Positions 35,459 to 41,945 of a DNA stretch of 64,000 nt are shown in pieces. Position 1 is the stretch's first letter; each line of letters opens with the position of its first letter. The notes beneath the pieces were generated by a model. It did no database searches, was not told the origin of the DNA, and saw only the letters and a list, made by a program, of their open reading frames with translations. The position numbers and the translations under genes are program-made. This DNA is from Victivallis lenta (lineage in GTDB: Bacteria > Verrucomicrobiota > Lentisphaeria > Victivallales > Victivallaceae), in the NCBI RefSeq assembly GCF_009695545.1, contig NZ_VUNS01000011.1, positions 1 through 64,000 on the forward strand, written 5' to 3'.

Positions 35459-36336
35459 AAACGATTGAAGCGAAAATTATACAAATTCTTTGGCCGCGGC
35501 TCGGCGTGGATAATCCGCGCTCTTGGTATCGCCTGGAATGCCAGACCGAAACCGGCACGATGATTTGCACCGGTACAATCAAATGGCGGCCGACCGAAAA
35601 CGAGCTGTTGAAGCTGACCGGAGATTTTGAAGTCTGGAAGGGGCAGCAGTGTTTCAAGTTCGCGGAGGCGCGGCCGAACGTACCGGAGAACCCGCGCGCG
35701 CAGCTCTCGTATGTCGTTGAACGCACCCGGGGCATGGGTCCGGCGACCGAGGCGGCAATATGGGACAGTCTCGGCGACGGCTGGCGCAAACTGTCCCCGA
35801 AAGAGGCGGAGGCGCTGAAAATCCGGCCGGACGTATACGAGATTTTCAAGCAGCAACTTGATTCGCTGGTCCGCGACAAGGAGAAATGCGACGCAATTTC
35901 GTACCTGATCGGCCGCGGCTGCTCAAATGCACTGGCGTGCGCGGCGTGGGAGGCGTGGGAAACGGACGCGGTCGGGATCGTCAATTCCGACTGTTACCGG
36001 CTGGCCGACTTGTCCGGGTTCGGCTTTGCTGATGTGGACGGCAAAGTTCGGCTGTCTTACGACATCGGGGACGAAGACCCGCGCCGGATCAAAGCGGCGA
36101 TCATCTACGCCATGCGGCAACTTACCGGCTCCGGTTCAACGGTGATTTCCTGGGTGGAACTGGTGCAGAAACTCGGAGAGCTGAAAATCAACCTGCAGCT
36201 TGCACAAGCGGCGGTTGGCAACATGTTCGACGATTTTACGTTGCGCGGGTTCGCCGGCGAAGAGATGGTTGCGCTCGGCTTCCATTACAACGCCGAAACC
36301 GAAATACTGAACTATTTAGGGGGGAAGCATGAGTAA
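35455..36336 (+). CDS. RecD2-like N-terminal (OB/HhH) protein, separate from helicase core
   Basis: 293 residues. Pattern of the region before the motor in RecD2/RecD-like helicases: OB part (TGTMICTGTIKWRPTENELL, LTGDFEVWKGQQCF), then a helix-hairpin-helix region (YVVERTRGMGPATEAAIWDS) and a winged segment (LADLSGFGFADVDGKVRLSY, DPRRIKAAIIYAMRQL). No Walker motifs. The matching helicase core is encoded two genes on at 36493, with a 55-residue ORF between. In usual RecD2 they form one polypeptide. Likely forms a two-subunit helicase. Confidence 0.75.
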   Translation: MKTIEAKIIQILWPRLGVDNPRSWYRLECQTETGTMICTGTIKWRPTENELLKLTGDFEVWKGQQCFKFAEARPNVPENPRAQLSYVVERTRGMGPATEAAIWDSLGDGWRKLSPKEAEALKIRPDVYEIFKQQLDSLVRDKEKCDAISYLIGRGCSNALACAAWEAWETDAVGIVNSDCYRLADLSGFGFADVDGKVRLSYDIGDEDPRRIKAAIIYAMRQLTGSGSTVISWVELVQKLGELKINLQLAQAAVGNMFDDFTLRGFAGEEMVALGFHYNAETEILNYLGGKHE

Positions 36337-36496
36337 ATGTGGAAAACTGTGTGAAGTGTACAGCCGGGTTTGCGGCTATTTCCGGCCGGTTGCGAACTGG
36401 AACAAGGGCAAACAGGAGGAATTCAAGGAGCGCCGGCCGTTCGATGTACCGGGAAAAACGGCGACTGAGAAGCCCGGAAAGGATGCTGAAAAATGA
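36329..36496 (+). CDS. 55-residue protein like the NrdD C-terminal tail
   Basis: Overlaps the upstream stop by eight bases and the helicase start by four. It reads MSKCGKLCEVYSRVCGYFRP, then VANWNKGKQEEFKERRPFD. This closely resembles the end of class III anaerobic ribonucleotide reductases (YSRV-GYxRPVxxWNxGKxxEFxxR), including a paired Cys that in NrdD is part of the zinc site, but there is no enzyme attached and no glycyl-radical loop (RxCGY is altered). Function unknown: domain-sized decoy, inhibitor or helicase linker are possibilities. Confidence 0.65.
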   Translation: MSKCGKLCEVYSRVCGYFRPVANWNKGKQEEFKERRPFDVPGKTATEKPGKDAEK

Positions 36497-37698
36497 GTTT
36501 TCAGCTCGATCAATCGCAATTGGCCGCGGTCCGGTTCGCCGCCGGGAACCGGTTTTCGATCATCAACGGCGGGGCCGGATGCGGCAAGACGACGATCATC
36601 AAGGAGATCGTCAAAACGCTGCGGAGCAACGGCAAGGCTGTCGGGCTTTGCGCGCCGACCGGCAAGGCGGCCGCCCGGCTGAAAGAGGCGACCGGCACGC
36701 CGACCGCAACCGTTCATTCCCTGCTCGGTTACGATGGGGCGATGTACAACGAGCCGCCGTTTCCGGGCAAAACAATCATCATCGACGAATCGAGCATGAT
36801 GGATTCATGCTTGTTGGCGGAGGTGGTCAAGCGGGAACCGGAACGGCTGATTCTGGTGGGGGATCAGGCGCAGTTGACGCCGGTTGGAGCGGGGCAGCCG
36901 TTTCACGACATCATCGACTTTTTTCCGGAACACGTCCGGACGCTGACCACCTGTTACCGCAACACGGAAGCCGTATTCAAGGCCGCGTCCGCCATCCGGC
37001 GCGGCGAAATGCCGCTGCTGCACGACAAATCAGACAATGAGGTTTGGGACGTGTACGACAGCGGAGAAGCGGAAATTACGCAGCAGGTAATCCTTGAGTG
37101 GGTAAAAAAAGGCGTTTTCAATTTTGAAACTGATATCATTCTGGCACCGAAAAACGGAGAGCGCAACAAGGAAACCGGCCTGTTTCCGGCCTGTACCGTC
37201 AACCGCCTGAACGAAGAAATTATCAAGATCGTGAATCCGCGCTCCTCTGCCGAGGCACGGAAATTTCTGCCTGGCGACCGGGTAATCAACACGAAAAACA
37301 ATCCGGACAAGGATATCTGGAACGGCACGACCGGCACCGTTCACGCTATCGACGAAGACGGCAAATTGTGGTTAAGGCTGGATATCCCGATTACCGACCC
37401 GAACCGGCCCGAAGAGGTGAAAGACCTGGTATTGCTGAATAGGGACGAACAATCGCACCTGTCGCACGCTTACGCGCTGACGGTCCACAAATCGCAGGGC
37501 AGCCAATACCGGCAGGTCTGTTTCGTCTGCCTGATGCGCGACCGGTTTATCCTGAACCGTTCGCTTGCCTATACCGCCGTCACGCGCACGAAACAGCGCT
37601 GCATCGTTGCCGGGCAGGTATTTGCACTGGCGCAGTCGATGCAGCGGGAGAAGTCAAAGCAGACGGTAATTCAAATTCTGGCCGGAAAGAGAGGATAA
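36493..37698 (+). CDS. RecD2-like SF1 helicase core
   Basis: 401 residues. Walker A is IINGGAGCGKTTIIKEI, motif Ib GLCAPTGKAAARLKEATG, Walker B IIIDESSMMD, motif III LVGDQAQLTPVGAGQPF, motif IV TTCYRNT, later HAYALTVHKSQGSQYRQVC and LAYTAVTRTKQRCIVAG. All seven motifs for ATP-driven 5'-3' unwinding are visible. It starts with the motor directly, lacking the RecD2 N-terminal domain, which is separately encoded upstream. Part of the prophage replication-recombination module. Confidence 0.88.
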   Translation: MSFQLDQSQLAAVRFAAGNRFSIINGGAGCGKTTIIKEIVKTLRSNGKAVGLCAPTGKAAARLKEATGTPTATVHSLLGYDGAMYNEPPFPGKTIIIDESSMMDSCLLAEVVKREPERLILVGDQAQLTPVGAGQPFHDIIDFFPEHVRTLTTCYRNTEAVFKAASAIRRGEMPLLHDKSDNEVWDVYDSGEAEITQQVILEWVKKGVFNFETDIILAPKNGERNKETGLFPACTVNRLNEEIIKIVNPRSSAEARKFLPGDRVINTKNNPDKDIWNGTTGTVHAIDEDGKLWLRLDIPITDPNRPEEVKDLVLLNRDEQSHLSHAYALTVHKSQGSQYRQVCFVCLMRDRFILNRSLAYTAVTRTKQRCIVAGQVFALAQSMQREKSKQTVIQILAGKRG

Positions 37699-37703
37699 AA
37701 TGA

Positions 37704-38105
37704 ATGGAGAGAATCAGAGTTCGGCTTGGAAGAGAGCTTTTCAGGGTTATGCGCGGTTACTGTACGTACTGCGAAACGGCACTTTCGACGACGTTCCGGC
37801 GGTTGATCGAGGAAAACCGCGCGCAGATCGACGGCGGAAAAAGCGCCGTGGAATTTCTGGACGCCAACAGAGTTTCCACAACCGGCGGCGGAAGTCCGGA
37901 AATTGCCGTTCCCGGCATGACGGCACGGGCGTATGAAACACCGGACTATCTGCGCGCGGTTGTACACGCCAACCGGAACCGCCTCCGGATCACACCGGAG
38001 CAGCGCCGCGCGAAGCTGGACCGGGATATCGCCAGACTAGACCGGCAAATCGCGCAGGAATTCGCAGAACTTCAAAAACAACCATATATCATTGAGGGAG
38101 AATAG
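37704..38105 (+). CDS. Unrecognised early prophage protein
   Basis: 133 residues. Begins MERIRVRLGRELFRVMRGYC and ends with a charged helical segment (PEQRRAKLDRDIARLDRQIA) that predicts a coiled coil. A frame starting at ATG 37700 competes but ends early; the 37704 frame runs up to the sliding clamp start and fits the operon better. No family recognised. It lies directly between helicase and clamp genes, so a clamp- or helicase-associated role is possible. Confidence 0.55.
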   Translation: MERIRVRLGRELFRVMRGYCTYCETALSTTFRRLIEENRAQIDGGKSAVEFLDANRVSTTGGGSPEIAVPGMTARAYETPDYLRAVVHANRNRLRITPEQRRAKLDRDIARLDRQIAQEFAELQKQPYIIEGE

Positions 38106-38108
38106 ACC

Positions 38109-39275
38109 ATGAAAAATTGTTTCAAGCTGATCGACGAAACCGCCAAGCAATTGCCGATGAACACCGCCGCCGCCGCGGTTTTCAACCGTGTTGTACTGCT
38201 GGATGCACTGAAACGAGTTGCGCCGGCAACCTGCCGGAAAAGCAGCGTTTTGCCGATTCTGCAAAACGTCCTGTTCAACGTGCAGAAGGACGGCAGCGCA
38301 ATAATTACCGCGACGAATCTTGAATTGTCGGTTTCGGTGACGCTGGCGACCGAGGCCCGCCGGAACGTAATTTTTACAGTACCGTTTGCGCCGTTGCTGA
38401 AAGCGGTTCGTCTGATGCGTTGCGACCGAATCGGATTTTTACCGGGCGAAAACACGGTTGTTTTTGAATCCGGCTCCGTGTCAGTAACGGCGCATACCTG
38501 CCCGGCGGCCGATTATCCGCAGATGGAAAGCGTACTGAAAATGTCCATCCGCAACACGATCAGCGACAGCGTGCAGTTTTTCGACGACCTGGCACGGGCG
38601 CAGAAGTGTACATCGCAGGATGATTCGCGCCGGGCGTTGACCGGCGTATATCTGAAAAAGGAGTATGGGCGGGCGGTTGTTACCGGAACGGACGGCAAGC
38701 GACTGCTGATTATCGAAAGCACGGAAATGGCCGGCGACGATGTGAATCCGGCAATCCTGCCGGGGAAATTCATTCCCGCACTGAAAACCGCGTTTGCGGG
38801 GAAGGGAGGTGCATTGACGGTGGATTTTTACGAATCGCATATCGTGATGGAAAGCTCGAATATCCGGGTTGCACTGAAAAAGATCGAAGGGAGTTACCCG
38901 AATGCCAAACAGGTTATTCCGGTCATTCTGCCCGAGAAACTGCACATTTCCGCGTTTGTGCTGGAATGGCTGATCAATTGCGCGGAGTTGGTCAGGGATG
39001 AAAACAATTATCTGGAAATGTACCTGAAACCCGGCCGGCTCGAACTCAAAACGGAAAGTTGCAGTGTGGATGCAATCGGGGCCGCATTCTGCAACCTTGA
39101 ATCGAATGACTACGCCGGGGACCGGGAATTTCATTTCACGTTCAATCCCGATTTTTTGCGAATGGCGACGCTGGCCGGCGACGACCTTACTATCAGTTTT
39201 CAGGACCCGCTTTCTCCTGTCATGTTCAGCAGCCCCGGCCGTTGCTATGTCCTGATGCCGATCCGCAAGAAGTGA
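38109..39275 (+). CDS. dnaN: Prophage-encoded DNA polymerase III beta (sliding clamp) homologue
   Basis: 388 residues, close to the usual length. Three-domain clamp pattern: LPILQNVLFNVQKDGSAIIT with TNLELSVSV, TGVYLKKEYGRAVVTGTDGK with RLLIIE, and the terminal SPVMFSSPGRCYVLMPIRKK (YVLMP[MI]R signature). Full-length second and third domains carry the motif that binds polymerase partners. The ring would tether polymerase to DNA. Host bacteria have their own clamp, so this one would redirect polymerases or nucleases on prophage DNA. Confidence 0.9.
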   Translation: MKNCFKLIDETAKQLPMNTAAAAVFNRVVLLDALKRVAPATCRKSSVLPILQNVLFNVQKDGSAIITATNLELSVSVTLATEARRNVIFTVPFAPLLKAVRLMRCDRIGFLPGENTVVFESGSVSVTAHTCPAADYPQMESVLKMSIRNTISDSVQFFDDLARAQKCTSQDDSRRALTGVYLKKEYGRAVVTGTDGKRLLIIESTEMAGDDVNPAILPGKFIPALKTAFAGKGGALTVDFYESHIVMESSNIRVALKKIEGSYPNAKQVIPVILPEKLHISAFVLEWLINCAELVRDENNYLEMYLKPGRLELKTESCSVDAIGAAFCNLESNDYAGDREFHFTFNPDFLRMATLAGDDLTISFQDPLSPVMFSSPGRCYVLMPIRKK

Positions 39276-39282
39276 AAACAGT

Positions 39283-40095
39283 ATGAAACATATCGTTTGT
39301 TATTCTGGCGGTATTGAGTCCGCGTTGGCAGCTATTGAGGTAGTCCGAAAGTACGGCCGCAAAAACGTCATACTGGTGAATCATAACATTTGTACCGAGG
39401 CCGAGGACCCCGATATCAAAGACTACAAATATAACATCGCCGACTATCTCGGTCTTAACATCGAATTCGTGACGGCGCAGGAGACGTTCCCGCATTTAGA
39501 CCCGATCAAAACTTGTATAGAAATTCGAGCGTTCAAGGTGGGAAAGGGGCGTGAGCTGTGTACTGCCAAACTCAAAACGGAGCCTTTCATGCGCTGGCTC
39601 TCTACCCATTACCGCCCGGACGAGTGTGTCATCTATTACGGGTTCACCAGTTTTGAAAACAACCGTTGTGCCCGACGAATCGAGGCGATGTGTAAGGCGG
39701 GCTGGAGACTGGATTTTCCGCTGCTATGGTGGGATCGAACGATTTACGATACTGCCGAAATCGGTATTCCGCGTCCTGAACATTATCAGATATGGCAGCA
39801 CGGAAACTGTATTGGCTGTTTGAAAGCAGGATGGCTGCATTGGTACTGCGTGTACGTCCACCGCCGCGACCGCTGGGAGCTGGCGAAGAAAGCTGAAAAG
39901 GAAATCGGTTATACGATCAACCGACGCAACAATCTCCCCTGTCTTCTGATCGAACGCGAAGAGGAATTTGAAGTGTTACGCCGCGCCGGGCTTCCGGCAA
40001 CTGAATGGATACCGAGCGGCAAATTTTGGAGCATGGCGCGCAATCTGCTGAAGAACAATCAACCGGAATTTAACTTTAAAGAGGATTTGAGATGA
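39283..40095 (+). CDS. PP-loop ATPase of the PAPS-reductase type
   Basis: 270 residues. IVCYSGGIESALAAIEVV has the PP-loop SGG-x-S motif that binds ATP pyrophosphate; the later GRELCTAKLKTEPFMRWL and CIGCLKAGWLHWYCVYVHRR contain the Cys residues typical of PAPS reductase/DndC-like enzymes, possibly for a metal or Fe-S site. Phage members are often annotated as phosphoadenosine phosphosulfate reductases, but the true reaction is unknown and may modify nucleic acid. It overlaps the HAD gene by four bases. Confidence 0.8.
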   Translation: MKHIVCYSGGIESALAAIEVVRKYGRKNVILVNHNICTEAEDPDIKDYKYNIADYLGLNIEFVTAQETFPHLDPIKTCIEIRAFKVGKGRELCTAKLKTEPFMRWLSTHYRPDECVIYYGFTSFENNRCARRIEAMCKAGWRLDFPLLWWDRTIYDTAEIGIPRPEHYQIWQHGNCIGCLKAGWLHWYCVYVHRRDRWELAKKAEKEIGYTINRRNNLPCLLIEREEEFEVLRRAGLPATEWIPSGKFWSMARNLLKNNQPEFNFKEDLR

Positions 40096-40604
40096 GCGAA
40101 GGGTGGATTGGGGTTGACCTTGACGGAACGTTGGCAGAGTATGATGGTTGGAAAGGTGTAGAACACATTGGAAAACCTATTCCAAGTATGGTGGAACGGG
40201 TGAAAGCATGGATTATCGAAGGGAAAGACGTTCGCATCTTCACCGCCCGCGTATGCATGTCTCAGTCAAAAAAAGATTTTACCACAGCATATGAAGCTAT
40301 AGCGGCATGGTGTCGCAAATACATTGGCAAGGAACTTAAAATCACCGCAGAAAAGGATTGGAAAATGATAAAGTTGTGGGATGACAGGTGCGTAAGTGTC
40401 ATCCCAAATACCGGAGAGATCATCCCTTTGGATTCTAATGAACGTGTAAAGGAGCTGGAAGCCGAGCGCGACCGGCTCCGGAAGGCACTGAAAGAAGTTC
40501 TGAACTGTGAAGTTGTAACGGACACTGGAGATTATTCTAAAGGCGGTACTGGATTCGATTGTAATGAAGTAAAAGAAATTATACGCGGGGCGCTGGCGGA
40601 ATGA
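40092..40604 (+). CDS. HAD-like phosphatase with coiled-coil tail
   Basis: 170 residues. Motif I GVDLDGTLAEYDGW with Asp9 and Asp11 of the HAD nucleophile pair; FTARVCMSQSKKDF (motif II-like Thr); KLWDDRCVSV with motif IV acidic pair. The C-terminal 60 residues contain ERVKELEAERDRLRKALKEV, shared with another gene 760 bases on. The HAD part resembles small phage phosphatases or nucleotide hydrolases. Coupled to the PP-loop gene by a four-base overlap. Confidence 0.75.
   Translation: MSEGWIGVDLDGTLAEYDGWKGVEHIGKPIPSMVERVKAWIIEGKDVRIFTARVCMSQSKKDFTTAYEAIAAWCRKYIGKELKITAEKDWKMIKLWDDRCVSVIPNTGEIIPLDSNERVKELEAERDRLRKALKEVLNCEVVTDTGDYSKGGTGFDCNEVKEIIRGALAE
40451..40477 (+). repeat. 27-base repeat, copy 1
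   Basis: Identical 27-base segment, beginning GGAGCTGGAAGCCGAGCGCG, recurs at 41213-41239 inside another gene. It encodes the coiled-coil ELEAERDRL. Confidence 0.8.
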
Positions 40605-40687
40605 GGTCGAAGCGAGCAAAGGAGTGGCGGATGAACCGGAATGCGGGGAATGGGGAGTTTGAAACTATGGTTGGAGATATAGAATGA
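40601..40687 (+). CDS. Tiny coupled ORF
   Basis: 28 residues (MRSKRAKEWRMNRNAGNGEF and a short end). ATG overlaps the HAD stop by four bases and its own stop overlaps the next ATG by four. It may carry ribosomes between genes. Whether the peptide has a role is unknown. Confidence 0.35.
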   Translation: MRSKRAKEWRMNRNAGNGEFETMVGDIE

Positions 40688-40986
40688 ATGAAACGACATG
40701 GGGGAAAGTGCATCGATTACAGTGTGACTTGGATTATCTTTTGCAGGAGCGTGATAGTAAGCCGGAACAAGTAAATGCGAAACACGCATGGGATATGATC
40801 CTGCGGTACAGCATACGGGAATTGCAGGACATCAAAGAATTGGTCACGCAAAATACCGAGCAGATGGATCGGCTTTATAATGCGATGAGAAACGTTCTTC
40901 AGGTACTTGATGAAGCAGCTCAACAGGAACCGCAGGTTATTGATTTCCCCGGATTGACAAAACAAATACGCGAGGCGTTGAAATGA
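40684..40986 (+). CDS. Unrecognised 100-residue prophage protein
   Basis: Mostly helical (MNETTWGKVHRLQCDLDYLL, SIRELQDIKELVTQNTEQMD), probably coiled coil. No catalytic motif. Its ATG overlaps the tiny ORF stop, and its stop overlaps the next gene start by four bases, part of a chain of translationally coupled small early genes. Family unknown. Confidence 0.55.
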   Translation: MNETTWGKVHRLQCDLDYLLQERDSKPEQVNAKHAWDMILRYSIRELQDIKELVTQNTEQMDRLYNAMRNVLQVLDEAAQQEPQVIDFPGLTKQIREALK

Positions 40987-41363
40987 GAGAAGAAATGAAA
41001 CCATGCCGTCGTTGCGGTCTAGATGTATCCTCGGATGGTATTGAAGTTACGCAAACTGCTACTGGTACATACACTGCAAGATTCGAGTGTCCGGACTGTG
41101 GAGAAGTGGCGGAAACGTGTATGCGACATTCTTCCGAAGATTTCGCAATCGCTGATGTGATTGATGATTGGAACCGGCGTTGGATTGATCCTGCTCTAAC
41201 CGCTCGAATCGCGGAGCTGGAAGCCGAGCGCGACCGGCTGCGGGAGGCGCTGCAGGAAATCATTAGTTGCCAACCGGAGATGTGCCTTGCCCGGTATTGT
41301 TGTCGTAAGTGTGAAAGTATGGCAGGAATTGCGCGTAAGGCGCTGAAAGGAGCGGGAGAATGA
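40983..41363 (+). CDS. Lar-type zinc-ribbon protein with coiled coil
   Basis: 126 residues. The start MKPCRRCGLD, then FECPDCGEV and AIADVIDDWNRRW fit the Lar/restriction-alleviation-like zinc ribbons (CxxC ... CxxC ... WNRR) that are common in phages. The second half has AELEAERDRLREALQEIISC and a CCRKC cluster. The coiled-coil part is shared at DNA level with the HAD gene. Alleviation of host restriction is the role of related proteins; for this one it is inference. Confidence 0.65.
   Translation: MREEMKPCRRCGLDVSSDGIEVTQTATGTYTARFECPDCGEVAETCMRHSSEDFAIADVIDDWNRRWIDPALTARIAELEAERDRLREALQEIISCQPEMCLARYCCRKCESMAGIARKALKGAGE
41213..41239 (+). repeat. 27-base repeat, copy 2
   Basis: Second exact copy of the segment at 40451-40477, again in frame for ELEAERDRL. 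Flanking bases diverge, with similarity trailing into the following codons. Confidence 0.8.
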
Positions 41364-41665
41364 AATGTCCGAAGTGTGGGTCCGAGCATATTTCTCAGGA
41401 ACGTCGAATCGATGGTGATGCCATTTGCATGGACTGCCACCATCGCGGAAAGCCGGAGGAGTTCCGCCAGAAAACCAACTTTGAAAAGATGACCGCCAGC
41501 CCGGAAGCGCTGGCGGAAGAAATGGTGTTTGAAGCCATAAAGGGAATATGGCGATACAGGATCGGCGAGAAAATATCGATGCAGGCTTTTCGCAGCAGAT
41601 GGGAAGCGGAACGAGACGCGGTCGAATATCTCAAGCAGGAGGTGGAAAATGAGCAGCATTCTTGA
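41360..41665 (+). CDS. Small zinc-ribbon protein
   Basis: 101 residues. MKCPKCGSEHISQERRI with ICMDCHHRGK gives a CxxC...CxxC ribbon; a helical remainder follows (KTNFEKMTASPEALAEEMVF). Overlaps upstream stop by four bases and the next gene by seventeen. No specific function recognised. Confidence 0.6.
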   Translation: MKCPKCGSEHISQERRIDGDAICMDCHHRGKPEEFRQKTNFEKMTASPEALAEEMVFEAIKGIWRYRIGEKISMQAFRSRWEAERDAVEYLKQEVENEQHS

Positions 41666-41945
41666 CCGTTGCGCGGAAGTAGAGGCGGAGCGCCGGAAAT
41701 GTTGCGGAAAGGAACGAGAAACGATGGAAAATGAAAAAGGAGAGGTTTTTTCTGGAAGGTATTGTGGGAATAACAATGAACAATGCAGCTATCTGCTTGG
41801 TGATGCTACTGGATTTATACGTTCAAGATGCACCAAATATAAGAAAATCGTAAGACCATATAAATCTTCATATTGTATAAAGTGCAAGGAATGTAAGGCG
41901 CTAAGGCGAGCGGAAGAACAGGGAAAATACGATGAAATTTTATGA
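41649..41945 (+). CDS. Cys-rich early prophage protein
   Basis: 98 residues with ten Cys, including KCCGKE, YCGNNNEQC, RCTKYKK and YCIKCKECK. The composition suggests metal binding; no named family. The start ATG lies within the previous gene and the stop overlaps the primase gene start by fourteen bases. It may be a primase accessory protein by position, which is inference. Confidence 0.55.
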   Translation: MSSILDRCAEVEAERRKCCGKERETMENEKGEVFSGRYCGNNNEQCSYLLGDATGFIRSRCTKYKKIVRPYKSSYCIKCKECKALRRAEEQGKYDEIL

